From the NCBI RefSeq assembly GCF_030433685.1, contig NZ_JAROCF010000001.1, positions 1,736,001-1,800,000 of the forward strand: 64,000 nucleotides of DNA, read 5' to 3'. The position numbers were made by a program, and so were the translations under genes. Source of the DNA: Leifsonia williamsii (lineage in GTDB: Bacteria; Actinomycetota; Actinomycetes; Actinomycetales; Microbacteriaceae). How positions within the stretch are numbered: the stretch's first letter is position 1; each line of letters begins with the position of its first letter. The notes under the pieces are model-generated. The model was not told the DNA's origin and searched no databases. It saw nothing but the letters and a program-made list of their open reading frames with translations. This document shows positions 34,235 to 44,618 of this stretch, piece after piece.

Positions 34235-35657
34235 CCGCAGAATGCTGACGCGGATCGGCATCCGCACCGCCGGCGGTCTCGTCGGCGCCGGGATCGCCGT
34301 CGTCGTCGTCGCCGGCGCGAGCCTCCTGCCGCTCCCCGGTTTCGCCATCGGCGCCCCGCAGCAGACGGTGCGCCCCGTGCCCGCCGACCAGCAGCGGGTG
34401 TGCCCCGGCCCGATCCTCGCACTCGCGGCCGACGCGGGCGAGGCGACCCGCCCGACCTCGCTCGGCGAGCCGACCGTCGCCGCGGGGACCGACGGCCCCG
34501 AGATCCAGACCCGCAGTCTTACGCCGGACGCCGACAGCGCGGGGGAGGCCGAGGCCCCGGAGCTGCTGAGCACCGCCACCCCGCAGGGTGCGACCACTCC
34601 GCCGCTGTTCGCCGCCGCCCAGGCCCAGGTCGCCCAGACCGAGGACCTCGCGGGCCTCGCGTCCGCCGCGTGCGCGGAGCCCTCTGCCGACACCTGGCTG
34701 GTCGGAGGCTCCACCGCGCTCGGCCAGACGAGCCTCGTGCTGCTCGCCAACCCGACCTCCGTCGACGCGAGCGTCGACCTCACCATCTACGCCGAGACCG
34801 GCCCCGTCGACGCCCCTGGCGCGACCGGGATCGTGGTCCCGGCGGGGGCGCAGAAGGTCGTGCCGCTCGCCGGGCTCGCCCCCTCCGCCGCCGCGCCCGT
34901 CGTGCGCGTGCGGACCAGTGGCGGCGAGGTCGTCGCCTCGCTGCAGCAGAGCTACGAGCAGGGCATCCAGCCGCGCGGCGTCGAGCTGACGGGTGCGACG
35001 GCCGCCCCCGAGCGACAGCAGATCATCACCGGCGTCACGATCGCGAACCTCGCCGCCGTGACGGCCGGGCAGTCGGGGGAGAGCGTCGGCGTCGACTTCC
35101 CGACCGTCCGCCTCCTCGTGCCCGGGGATGCGGACGCCGACGTGCAGATCGGCGCGGTGGGCGAGAACGGGACGGCCGCAGGCAACTCCTACTCCCAGAC
35201 CGTGAAGGCCGGCAACGTGGCCGAGATCCCGCTCCAGGGGCTCAAAGACGGCAGTTTCACGGTGACCGTGAACTCCAGCGTCCCCGTGGTCGCCGCCGTA
35301 CGCACCTCCGTCATCGGGTCGAAGGCGCGCGACTTCAGCTGGTTCGCCGCCTCCCGCGCGCTCGCCGACAAGGCCATGTACGTGGCCCCGAGCGGTCCTG
35401 GCGCGATGCTGCACCTTTCGAACCCGACGGAGGCGGACCGCACGGTCACCATGACGCCGCAGAGCGGCGCTGCCAAGAAGATCACTGTCCCGGCCGAGGG
35501 CGGCTCCAACCTGGTCGTCGCGGCCGGGCGGTACACGCTCGACGACGCGAAGGGCCTCTACGGCAGCGTCAGCATGGGCGCGGACGGCGTCGCGAGCTCG
35601 TTCGCGCTGAACCCGCCGGGTCCGCTCGCCGCGCCGATCGACGTCTACCCGCGCTGA
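34227..35657 (+). CDS. DUF5719 family secreted/membrane-anchored protein
   Basis: A 476-aa protein with one N-terminal hydrophobic helix (about residues 10-32, GLVGAGIAVVVVAGASLLPL) acting as an uncleaved anchor or signal. A long extracytoplasmic part follows, with repeated beta-rich segments: WLVGGSTALGQTSLVLLANP, ANLAAVTAGQ and MLHLSNPTEADRTVTM. Repeats of the pattern x-L-x-N-P-T suggest several Ig-like or beta-propeller-like modules. GTG 34227 overlaps the upstream glycosyltransferase-membrane gene by 8 bases, so the two are coupled and probably form a complex at the cell surface. DUF5719 membership rests on context and length; the biochemical role is unknown. Confidence 0.8.
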   Translation: MADRRMLTRIGIRTAGGLVGAGIAVVVVAGASLLPLPGFAIGAPQQTVRPVPADQQRVCPGPILALAADAGEATRPTSLGEPTVAAGTDGPEIQTRSLTPDADSAGEAEAPELLSTATPQGATTPPLFAAAQAQVAQTEDLAGLASAACAEPSADTWLVGGSTALGQTSLVLLANPTSVDASVDLTIYAETGPVDAPGATGIVVPAGAQKVVPLAGLAPSAAAPVVRVRTSGGEVVASLQQSYEQGIQPRGVELTGATAAPERQQIITGVTIANLAAVTAGQSGESVGVDFPTVRLLVPGDADADVQIGAVGENGTAAGNSYSQTVKAGNVAEIPLQGLKDGSFTVTVNSSVPVVAAVRTSVIGSKARDFSWFAASRALADKAMYVAPSGPGAMLHLSNPTEADRTVTMTPQSGAAKKITVPAEGGSNLVVAAGRYTLDDAKGLYGSVSMGADGVASSFALNPPGPLAAPIDVYPR

Positions 35658-35660
35658 GCC

Positions 35661-35687
35661 TCCGCCCGCCGGGGCGGCGGGCGCGGA
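35661..35687. terminator. hairpin between convergent genes
   Basis: CGCCCGCC (35663-35670), a five-base loop GGGGC, then GGCGGGCG (35676-35683) form an 8-bp perfect stem that can extend with one bulge to 35661/35687. It lies 4 bases after the DUF5719 stop and before the convergent stop at 35706, so it can serve both strands. There is no U-run, as is usual in actinobacteria. Confidence 0.6.
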
Positions 35688-35705
35688 TCGTTCAGAAGCG
35701 CCGGC

Positions 35706-36149
35706 TCAGAAGTGCCGGAACCGGTCGGGCGCCAGGTCCCACGGGTCCTTGCCGAGCAGCTCGGCGACCGCGCGGAAGACGCAGCCCTCGATGTACATGC
35801 GCCGGTGCTGCTCGTCGTCGCGGTGCAGCTTGGTGAGCCGCTGGATCGGCACCCGGTAGAACACCACCCGGCGCCGCGCGTGGTCGACCGACCAGCGGTC
35901 GACGCCGTCCGAGCCGGTGTTGCCGATCGGAGTCGCAGCGACCTCGAAGTGCACGTCGGCCAGCTCGTCCGGCCAGACGCCTTTGAGGTAGTCGGCGGTG
36001 GAGGCGATGGTCATGTCGAAGAAGTCGATCCGGTTGTTCAGCATCGGCAGATGCGGGCCGGTGACCGGGCCCCTCGCCCCGCGTCCGTGCCTGCTCCGCC
36101 AGCGGCTCGTGGCCGGCGGCTGACTGCTGGTGCGGCGGTTGCGGGGCAT
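35706..36149 (-). CDS. metallopeptidase-like protein (Rv3259-type), no HExxH seen
   Basis: A 147-aa protein corresponding by position and size to the gene between manB/DUF3499 and whiB2 in other actinobacteria (Rv3259 type), often labelled metallopeptidase family. Residues 1-35 are basic and Ser/Pro-rich. The folded part begins near NNRIDFFDMTIASTADYL and holds VDHARRRVVFYRVPIQRLTK and MYIEGCVFRAVAELLG. No His-Glu-x-x-His zinc motif is present, so peptidase activity is doubtful. ATG 36149 lies 6 bases after a TAGGAT -10 (reverse strand, 36161-36156), suggesting a leaderless transcript divergent from the DUF3499 gene. Function unknown. Confidence 0.8.
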   Translation of the reverse strand: MPRNRRTSSQPPATSRWRSRHGRGARGPVTGPHLPMLNNRIDFFDMTIASTADYLKGVWPDELADVHFEVAATPIGNTGSDGVDRWSVDHARRRVVFYRVPIQRLTKLHRDDEQHRRMYIEGCVFRAVAELLGKDPWDLAPDRFRHF

Positions 36150-36155
36150 GTCGCC

Positions 36156-36184
36156 ATCCTACGTCGGTGGTGCTCCGGTAGTCT
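36156..36184. promoter_or_regulatory. divergent leaderless promoters
   Basis: TAGGAT on the reverse strand (36161-36156) ends 6 bases before ATG 36149. TAGTCT on the forward strand (36179-36184) ends 7 bases before ATG 36192. The two start codons are only 42 bases apart, so each -35 region must overlap the opposite -10 and the two promoters probably compete. Confidence 0.5.
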
Positions 36185-36191
36185 GGCCCGG

Positions 36192-36413
36192 ATGTTGAGC
36201 CGGCCCTGTTCCCGCGTCGCGTGTCCCCGAGACGCCGTCGCGACTCTGACGTACGTGTACGCGGACTCGATGGCCGTGCTCGGACCCCTCAGCCTCTCGC
36301 ACGAGCCCCACTCGTACGATCTGTGCGCCATCCACGCCGAGCGGCTGTCCGCCCCGCAGGGCTGGCAGATCGTGCGTCACCAGGTGTTCGGTGAAGTAGG
36401 TTATGGGGCGTGA
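36192..36413 (+). CDS. DUF3499 family protein
   Basis: A 73-aa protein matching the actinobacterial DUF3499 pattern almost throughout: a Cys-Ser-Arg N-terminus, AVATLTYVYADSMAVLGPLS (about residues 15-34), EPHSYDLCAIHAERL (about 38-52), APQGW. C6, C11, C45 and H48 are placed to bind a metal, probably zinc. ATG 36192 is short of any ribosome site and lies 7 bases after TAGTCT, so it is probably leaderless. Its stop overlaps the manB start as GTGA (36410-36413), coupling the two. Function is unknown, but linkage to manB is conserved in mycobacteria (Rv3258c-Rv3257c). Confidence 0.92.
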   Translation: MLSRPCSRVACPRDAVATLTYVYADSMAVLGPLSLSHEPHSYDLCAIHAERLSAPQGWQIVRHQVFGEVGYGA

Positions 36414-37840
36414 ACGCGCTCAGTGACTCCCGCTCCCGCCTCCACTCCGTCGTCAAGGCCTACGACATCCGGGGCCTGGTCGGCGAGGGGCTGACCGAGG
36501 AGGTCGTGGAGGCCATCGGCGCCGCATTCGTCGACGAGGTGGGCGCCGCCGGCCGTGACGTCGTCGTGGGGCACGACATGCGCGACTCCTCGCCCGGCTT
36601 CGCGGCCGCCTTCGCCCGCGGGGTGCAGGCGCGCGGGGGAGACGTGGTCTCGATCGGGCTCTGCTCCACCGACGAGTCGTACTTCGCCTCCGGGTTCCTC
36701 GACGCGCCGGCGGCCATGTTCACCGCCAGCCACAACCCGGCGACCTACAACGGCATCAAGCTCTCGCGGGCGGGCGCGCAGGGCCTCAGCATGGACACCG
36801 GCCTCGCCGCCGTCCGCGACCGCGCAGGCGACTACCTCGAGAGCGGCATCCCCGCCGTCGATCGCCCTGGCACCTTCCGCGAGCAGGACGTGCTCGCCGA
36901 CTACGCCGGCTACCTGCGCTCGCTGGTCGACCTGAGCGGCATCCGCCCGCTCACCGTCGTGGTCGACGCGGGCAACGGGATGGGCGGCCTCACCGTGCCG
37001 GCCGTCCTCGGCGAGGCCGCGGGCCTCCCCGCGCTGCCGATCACCGTCATCCCGCTGTACTTCGAGCTCGACGGCTCGTTCCCCAACCACGAGGCCAACC
37101 CGCTGGAGCCGAAGAACCTGGTCGACCTCCAGCGCGCCGTCCTCGACCACGGCGCCGACCTGGGGCTCGCCTTCGACGGCGACGCCGACCGCTGCTTCGT
37201 GGTCGACGAGCTGGGGCAGGCCGTCACCCCCTCCGCCGTCGCGGCCATCGTCGCGCTGCGCGAGATCGCCCGGGCGCGCGCGGAGGACCCGGAGGCCGAG
37301 ATCACGGTCATCCACAACCTGATCACCTCCAACATCGTCCCCGAGACGATCGAGGCGGCCGGCGCGGTCCCGCTGCGCACGCGGGTGGGTCACACCCTGA
37401 TCAAGGACGCGATGCGCGCCTCCGGTGCGGTGTTCGGCGGCGAGCACTCCGCCCACTACTACTTCCGCGACTTCTGGAGCGCCGACAACGGCATGCTCGC
37501 GGCGATGCACGTGCTCGCCGAGTTCGGCCTGCAGGACGAGCCCCTGTCGGCGCTGGCCGCCCGGTTCACGCCGTACGCGATGTCGGGCGAGATCAACTCG
37601 ACCGTCGACGACGTCCCGGCCGCGTACACCCGGGTGGTCGAGGCGTTCGCGAGCCGGGCGGAGTTCGACGAGCTCGACGGCCTGACCGTGACCGGCACCG
37701 TCGGCCAGGACGAGCCGTTCTGGTGGTTCTCGGTCCGCCCCTCCAACACAGAGCCCCTGCTCCGGCTCAACGTGGAGGCGCAGGACGAGCGGACGATGGC
37801 CGCCATCCGCGACGAGGTGCTCGCGCTCATCCGCGCCTGA
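36410..37840 (+). CDS. manB: phosphomannomutase/phosphoglucomutase
   Basis: Converts mannose 6-phosphate to mannose 1-phosphate (and often the glucose pair), the step before GDP-mannose. The 476-aa alpha-D-phosphohexomutase shows the four signature sites: phosphoserine loop TASHNP with S107, magnesium loop DGDADR at 256-261, sugar-recognition [10 protein letters not shown] (about 343-352), and phosphate-binding RPSNTEP (about 443-449). GTG 36410 overlaps the DUF3499 stop by four bases. With manA it forms the mannose activation route; no GDP-mannose pyrophosphorylase is visible here. Confidence 0.95.
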   Translation: MNALSDSRSRLHSVVKAYDIRGLVGEGLTEEVVEAIGAAFVDEVGAAGRDVVVGHDMRDSSPGFAAAFARGVQARGGDVVSIGLCSTDESYFASGFLDAPAAMFTASHNPATYNGIKLSRAGAQGLSMDTGLAAVRDRAGDYLESGIPAVDRPGTFREQDVLADYAGYLRSLVDLSGIRPLTVVVDAGNGMGGLTVPAVLGEAAGLPALPITVIPLYFELDGSFPNHEANPLEPKNLVDLQRAVLDHGADLGLAFDGDADRCFVVDELGQAVTPSAVAAIVALREIARARAEDPEAEITVIHNLITSNIVPETIEAAGAVPLRTRVGHTLIKDAMRASGAVFGGEHSAHYYFRDFWSADNGMLAAMHVLAEFGLQDEPLSALAARFTPYAMSGEINSTVDDVPAAYTRVVEAFASRAEFDELDGLTVTGTVGQDEPFWWFSVRPSNTEPLLRLNVEAQDERTMAAIRDEVLALIRA

Positions 37841-37899
37841 GCACCGGGTCGGCCCGTCATCGGGGAGGTGCCCCGGGAGGGGGATGCCACAATGGGAGC

Positions 37900-39393
<1,494 letters not shown>

Positions 39394-39406
39394 CGGGACG
39401 CGGGGG

Positions 39407-39958
39407 ATGGAGCTCGACTTCCAGGACCGGGAGCTGCCCGGCGGCATCACGCTGCGCCTGCGCCGCGAGGACGACGCGGCCGCCCTGGCCGAGGCGTACG
39501 CGCGCAACCGCGCGCACCTCGCGCCGTGGGACCCGACGCGCTCGGAGGACTTCTACACCGAGGAGGGCCAGCGCTCCCGGATCCGGGAACGGCTCGCGCT
39601 GCGGGCGCTGGGCACAGCGGTGCCGCTCGTGCTGGTCGACGGCGACGAGATCGCCGGCGCCATCGATCTCAGCGACATCGTGCGCGGGGCGTTCCAGTCG
39701 GCGATGGTCGGCTACTGGCTGGACCGCTCCCACACCGGGCGCGGACTGGCCTCCGCCGCCCTCTCCGCGGTGATCGACACGGCGCGCGACGACCTCGGGC
39801 TGCACCGCATCCAGGCGGCCACACTGCTGGCCAACCACGCCTCGCAGTCGGTGCTGGCCCGCGCGGGCTTCGAGCGGATCGGTGTTGCGCCCTCGTACCT
39901 GCAGATCGCGGGGCGCTGGCAGGACCACGTGCTGTTCCAGCGCATCCTGCACGACTGA
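39407..39958 (+). CDS. GNAT family N-acetyltransferase (RimJ/RimL type)
   Basis: A 183-aa GNAT protein. ITLRLRREDDAAALAEAY (about residues 14-31) opens the fold. The acetyl-CoA loop is MVGYWLDRSHTGRGLASAAL (about 102-121, with the R-x-x-G-x-G/A pattern), followed by HRIQAATLLANHASQSVLARAGF (about 137-159), which is typical of the RimJ/RimL protein N-terminal acetyltransferases. It lies 13 bases after ahcY and is probably co-transcribed with it. It is convergent with the RDD gene. Substrate unknown; ribosomal-protein N-termini are the family precedent. Confidence 0.9.
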   Translation: MELDFQDRELPGGITLRLRREDDAAALAEAYARNRAHLAPWDPTRSEDFYTEEGQRSRIRERLALRALGTAVPLVLVDGDEIAGAIDLSDIVRGAFQSAMVGYWLDRSHTGRGLASAALSAVIDTARDDLGLHRIQAATLLANHASQSVLARAGFERIGVAPSYLQIAGRWQDHVLFQRILHD

Positions 39959-39977
39959 GGCGCCGCCTCCCGCGGCT

Positions 39978-39994
39978 GCACTCGTACCGAGTGC
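39978..39994. terminator. small hairpin between convergent genes
   Basis: GCACTCG (39978-39984), loop TAC, CGAGTGC (39988-39994) form a 7-bp perfect stem, 19 bases after the acetyltransferase stop and 11 before the RDD stop. It is short and has no U-run, so it is only a candidate terminator. Confidence 0.35.
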
Positions 39995-40005
39995 GCGCCT
40001 TGCCG

Positions 40006-40854
40006 TCAGCGGTCGGGGAAGGCGTGCGGCAGGGCGTCGAGGACCGGCGTGAGGCGGTCGAGCCGGTCGTGCTCCAGCTGCAGCGCGCGCGTGTCGCGCT
40101 GGCGCCGCAGCACGGCGACGCCCACCAGGAACGTCTCGGCGTCGACCGGGGGAAGCGGCGAGACATACGCCGACGCCTCCCGCGCCAGCTCCGTGCTGAG
40201 CCCCACGCGCGCCGCCGGGGTGAGCTGGGGCGCCTGCCGCACGAACTGCGCGATGCGGCGCGACAGCCGGTCGGGAAGGCGCGCGACGTCCGCCGTCTGC
40301 GCCCACCCCGCCAGCTGCGGCGCGAGATACAGGTCGAGCGGCCGCGCCTTCGGGACCCGCTCCAGCTGGCTGTAGGCGCCCGCCATCAGGTCGCCGAGCC
40401 GCTTGGAGCGCGTGCTCAGGAGGCCGGTCAGGGCCGCGATGCCGCCGAACGTCATGAAGATCTCGAGCACCCCGGCGAGGGCGCGGATGAAGGCGTGCCG
40501 GAAGCCGATCGCGCCGCCGTCGTCGCGTACGATCCGCGCACCCACGGCCAGCTTGCCGAGCGACCGGCCGCGCGTCGCCAGCTCGATCGTGGTCGGCAGG
40601 ATCACCATCCCGAACACCAGGATGAGGATGACCAGCGCCCGCACCAGCGCGCCGTCGAGCCCGCCGCCGGTCGCGACGAGCAGCATCAGGCAGCCGAACA
40701 TGATCAGGAGGTACGTCAGCCAGTCGATGATGGTGCCGGCGGCGCGGAGCAGGTAGCTGGCCGGGCGGACGTCGAGCGCGACGGCCTCGCCGGTGAGCAG
40801 CTCGCGCTCGGCCGGAGCGGAGGAGGCGTCCGTCGCTGCCGTCATGGCTATCAT
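40006..40854 (-). CDS. RDD family membrane protein
   Basis: A 282-aa protein with an RDD domain in the N-terminal half: ALDVRPASYLLRAAGTIIDWL (about residues 27-47), two or three hydrophobic spans, then TRGRSLGKLAVGARIVRDDG (about 93-112). That segment holds the conserved Arg and Gly-Lys of the family. The C-terminal third (about 175-282) is soluble and Arg-rich. ATG 40854 or 40845 may be used; neither has a good ribosome site. It lies head to head with the SpoIIM-like gene 8 bases away, a pairing conserved near the MoxR/DUF58 cluster in actinobacteria. RDD proteins are proposed ion transporters; the role here is unknown. Confidence 0.88.
   Translation of the reverse strand: MIAMTAATDASSAPAERELLTGEAVALDVRPASYLLRAAGTIIDWLTYLLIMFGCLMLLVATGGGLDGALVRALVILILVFGMVILPTTIELATRGRSLGKLAVGARIVRDDGGAIGFRHAFIRALAGVLEIFMTFGGIAALTGLLSTRSKRLGDLMAGAYSQLERVPKARPLDLYLAPQLAGWAQTADVARLPDRLSRRIAQFVRQAPQLTPAARVGLSTELAREASAYVSPLPPVDAETFLVGVAVLRRQRDTRALQLEHDRLDRLTPVLDALPHAFPDR
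40849..40854 (+). promoter_or_regulatory. putative -10 element (TATCAT) of the SpoIIM-like gene
   Basis: TATCAT ends 8 bases before ATG 40863, leaving no room for a ribosome site. It overlaps the ATG of the divergent RDD gene at 40854, so transcription of the two genes may be mutually exclusive. Confidence 0.4.
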
Positions 40855-40862
40855 TCAAGCAG

Positions 40863-41858
40863 ATGGATCTCGACGCGTTCACGGCCTCCCGCAGCGCCGA
40901 CTGGGACAGGCTCTCCCGGTTGGCGAAGCAGCGTCGCCTCGACGGCCGCGACGCCGACGAGCTGATCGACCTGTACCAGTCCGGGGCGGCCGACCTGTCG
41001 GCCATCCAGACCAGCGCCGGGTCCACCGCCGTCGGCGACCGGCTGTCGCTCGCACTGGCGTCCGCCCGGCTGCGGTTCACGGGGACGAGCGCGAACCTCC
41101 TGTCGCAGCTGCCCCGCTTCTTCGTGCTGCAGCTGCCGGCCGCGCTGTACCGCATCCGCTGGATCGTCCTCGCGGTCGCCGTCGCCACGGTCGTGATCGC
41201 GACCCTGTACGCGGTGTGGATCACCGGGAACCCGGACGTGCTGCGCAACCTCGGCAGCGACGCGAACCTCCGCCAGTACGTCGAGCACGACTTCATCGAC
41301 TACTACTCGAACAACCCGGCGTCGTCGTTCGCCGGGCAGGTGTGGACCAACAACGCCTGGATCGCCGCCCAGTGCATCGCGTTCGGGATCACCGGCGCGT
41401 GGGTGCCGTACGTGCTCGTGCAGAACGCCGTCGGCGTCGGCACCGCCGCCGGCGTGATGTTCGCGTACGGACGCGGCGACGTGATGTTCTCGTACATCCT
41501 CCCGCACGGGCTGCTGGAGCTGACGAGCGTCTTCGTGGCGGCGGCCGCCGGACTCCGCATCTTCTGGGCCTGGATCGCGCCGGGCGCGCGCACCCGCACG
41601 CAGGCGCTCGCCGAGGACGGCCGCGCGCTGTTCACGGTCGCGGTCGGCTGCGCACTCAGCCTCTTCGTCTCGGGCCTGATCGAGGGCTTCGTCACGCCGT
41701 CCCCGCTGCCGGTCTGGGCGAAGATCACGATCGGCGCGCTCGCCCTCGCGGCCTTCTTGGCCTACATGCTCGTGCTCGGCCGCCGCGCGGTGCGCGCCGG
41801 CGAGACGGGCGACCTCACCGAGTTCGAGGCCGGCTCGCGCCGCGTCGTCGCGGGCTGA
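40863..41858 (+). CDS. stage II sporulation protein M (SpoIIM/DUF95) family membrane protein
   Basis: A 331-aa membrane protein with a soluble N-terminal region (about 1-95, helical and charged) and about five or six hydrophobic spans. The family-typical loop FAGQVWTNNAWIAAQCIAFG lies near residues 157-176, then FAYGRGDVMFSYILPHGLLE near 200-219. The conserved His-Gly-Leu-x-Glu is the SpoIIM signature. In non-sporulating actinobacteria the gene travels with RDD, DUF58 and MoxR genes, as here. ATG 40863 appears leaderless. Its end faces a repeat-filled gap with no gene. Molecular function in these bacteria is not known. Confidence 0.9.
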   Translation: MDLDAFTASRSADWDRLSRLAKQRRLDGRDADELIDLYQSGAADLSAIQTSAGSTAVGDRLSLALASARLRFTGTSANLLSQLPRFFVLQLPAALYRIRWIVLAVAVATVVIATLYAVWITGNPDVLRNLGSDANLRQYVEHDFIDYYSNNPASSFAGQVWTNNAWIAAQCIAFGITGAWVPYVLVQNAVGVGTAAGVMFAYGRGDVMFSYILPHGLLELTSVFVAAAAGLRIFWAWIAPGARTRTQALAEDGRALFTVAVGCALSLFVSGLIEGFVTPSPLPVWAKITIGALALAAFLAYMLVLGRRAVRAGETGDLTEFEAGSRRVVAG

Positions 41859-41867
41859 GCCGCGGCG

Positions 41868-42240
41868 CCGGAACGGAGGAGGCGACGCCCGCCGGGAACG
41901 GAGGATGCTGCGCTCGCCGCGCCGTCATCCTGCCGGGAACGGAGGAGACGGCGGTCTCGCCGCCGCGATTCACCTCCGTTTCGCGTAGCGGTCGCATTGC
42001 GCCGCCACACGCGCCTCCCGGCCGGAAGGGAGGACGGGGTGGCCATCGGGACCACCCTCCGCAGGAAGGGAGGAAACCGCCGGCCTCCCGCCGCGATCTG
42101 CCTCCGTTTCGCACCGTGGTCGCGCGGCGATGCCACGCGGGCCTCAAACCGGAAGGGAGGAGGCGACAGCAGTGCGGCCGAGATCCTCCTCCGTTCGGCG
42201 CAGCCCTCCGGCGTGTCGCCGCGAGGCTCCTCCGTTCCCT
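41868..42240. repeat. cluster of inverted-repeat elements forming a diverged ~128-bp tandem repeat
   Basis: This 390-base gap between convergent genes holds no credible gene. GGAACGGAGGA occurs at 41870, 41895 and 41936; the variant GGAAGGGAGGA at 42024, 42064 and 42151. The reverse form CCTCCGTT occurs near 41973, 42101, 42189 and 42229. A longer unit repeats with 128-base period: 41936-42063 and 42064-42190, each running from the GGAA-GGAGGA motif through a GCCGCGAT, CCTCCGTTTCGC and GGTCGC block to a second GGAAGGGAGGA motif. In unit 1, AACGGAGG (41938-41945) pairs exactly with CCTCCGTT (41973-41980), with an inner GGCGG/CCGCC stem. It resembles REP/MITE-like palindromic elements and may also end transcription on both strands. 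Confidence 0.75.
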
Positions 42241-42248
42241 ACCGCGCT

Positions 42249-43577
42249 CTACAGCCGCCCCGCGGCCTTCAGTGCGAGGTACCGGTCGGCCAGCGCGGGC
42301 GGCAGCTCGGCTGGCGCCCCGGTCACGACCTCTGCCCCGAGCCGCTGCACGGCAGCGGTGACACGGGACACGTCGAGCAGCGCGCGCTCCGCGGCGGCGG
42401 CGCGGTACACCTCCTCGCGGTCGCGGCGCTCGTGCACGGCGGCCAGGGCCGGGTCGGTGACGCTCGCCACGACGACGAGGTGCTTGCGGGTCAGCTGGGG
42501 CAGCACCGACAGCAGCCCGCGGGATGCCCCGGGCGCGTCGATCGAGGTCAGCAGCACGACGAGCGAGCGGCGGCTGGTGAGCGACGACACCTGCGCCGGC
42601 ACCGCCGACCAGTCGAGCTCGATGAGCGCCGGTTCGATGGTCGCCATCCTGTCGACCATGCGCGACAGCAGCTCGGGGCCGCTGGCTCCGCTGACGCGGC
42701 CGCGCACCATCCGGTCGTACGCGAGGAAGTCGATGCGGTCGCCCGCGCGCGTGGCGAGCGCCGCGAGCAGCAGGGAAGCCTCGAAGGCCGTGTCGATGCG
42801 CGGCTCGTCGCCCACCCGGGCGGCGGAGGTGCGGGCGGTGTCCACCACGATGACGACGCGCCGGTCGCGCTCGGGGCGCCAGGTGCGGACCATCACGCGG
42901 CCGCCATGGCCCGTCACGGGGTCCAGTCGTCGCGCCGTCGCCCGCCAGTCGATCGAGCGCACGTCGTCGCCGCGCACGTACTCGCGCAGCGAATCGAACT
43001 CGGTTCCCTGGCCGCGCAGCTGCACGCTGGTGGTGCCGTCGAGCTCCCGCAGCCGCGCCAGCCGGGACGGCAGGTGCTTGCGCGAGGAGAACGGCGGCAG
43101 CACACGCAGCCGGCCGGGCGCGACCAGCGTTGCCTGCCGCGCCCAGAGGTGCAGCGGCCCCCACGAGCGGACCGTCACCTGCTCCACCCGCCGCTCGCCC
43201 CTCCGCCACGGCCGCAGCGTCGTCGTCACGCGGCGCCGCTCGCCGGCGGGGAGGTCGAGGGCCGTCCGCGTCGCGACCGCCCCCGCCGAGGGCTCCCACG
43301 CGTCGCGGACCGTTCCGTGCAGCCTCCTGCCGCCCGTGTTCGTCAGAAATAGCTCGGCCACGACCTCTGTGCCGAGCCTGACGCGCGACGGCACCGCTCG
43401 CTCCACCGCGACGCGACGGGGGGAGGCGGCCAGGCCGAGGTCGAGCACACCCAGCAGCACGCACAGCAGCACCCAGCCGCCGAGCACCGCGTACGCGGGA
43501 CCGGCCTCGCCGCCCAGGAGCACGACGGGCACCACGCCCAGCGCGAGCAGGGCGACGAAGCGTCCGGAGAGGGTCAT
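42249..43577 (-). CDS. DUF58 domain-containing protein
   Basis: A 442-aa protein. Two N-terminal hydrophobic helices (about residues 4-50, LLALGVVPVVLLG and YAVLGGWVLLCVLLGVLDLG) anchor it. A beta-rich part (about 55-190) follows, then the DUF58 core EFDSLREYVRGDDVRSIDWR (about 192-211) and a von Willebrand A-like region with VVIVVDTART (about 236-245, a MIDAS-like D-x-T/S pattern). DUF58 proteins pair with MoxR ATPases, as here: the MoxR gene ends 10 bases upstream on the same strand. The pair is thought to act in assembly or folding of metal-dependent or surface complexes. ATG 43577 is natural. Confidence 0.92.
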   Translation of the reverse strand: MTLSGRFVALLALGVVPVVLLGGEAGPAYAVLGGWVLLCVLLGVLDLGLAASPRRVAVERAVPSRVRLGTEVVAELFLTNTGGRRLHGTVRDAWEPSAGAVATRTALDLPAGERRRVTTTLRPWRRGERRVEQVTVRSWGPLHLWARQATLVAPGRLRVLPPFSSRKHLPSRLARLRELDGTTSVQLRGQGTEFDSLREYVRGDDVRSIDWRATARRLDPVTGHGGRVMVRTWRPERDRRVVIVVDTARTSAARVGDEPRIDTAFEASLLLAALATRAGDRIDFLAYDRMVRGRVSGASGPELLSRMVDRMATIEPALIELDWSAVPAQVSSLTSRRSLVVLLTSIDAPGASRGLLSVLPQLTRKHLVVVASVTDPALAAVHERRDREEVYRAAAAERALLDVSRVTAAVQRLGAEVVTGAPAELPPALADRYLALKAAGRL

Positions 43578-43586
43578 CGGGCGGGC

Positions 43587-44614
<1,028 letters not shown>

Positions 44615-44618
<4 letters not shown>

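Noticed and set aside
30692..34786. 1364-codon reverse-strand open frame
   Set aside because: Antisense to the GT2-membrane gene and DUF5719; composition is low-complexity Arg/Gln/Asp-rich with no hydrophobic or family pattern.
42002..42136. Possible small genes in the repeat island
   Set aside because: Both strands give Arg/Gly-rich peptides made from the DNA repeat itself; no start with a ribosome site and no family resemblance.
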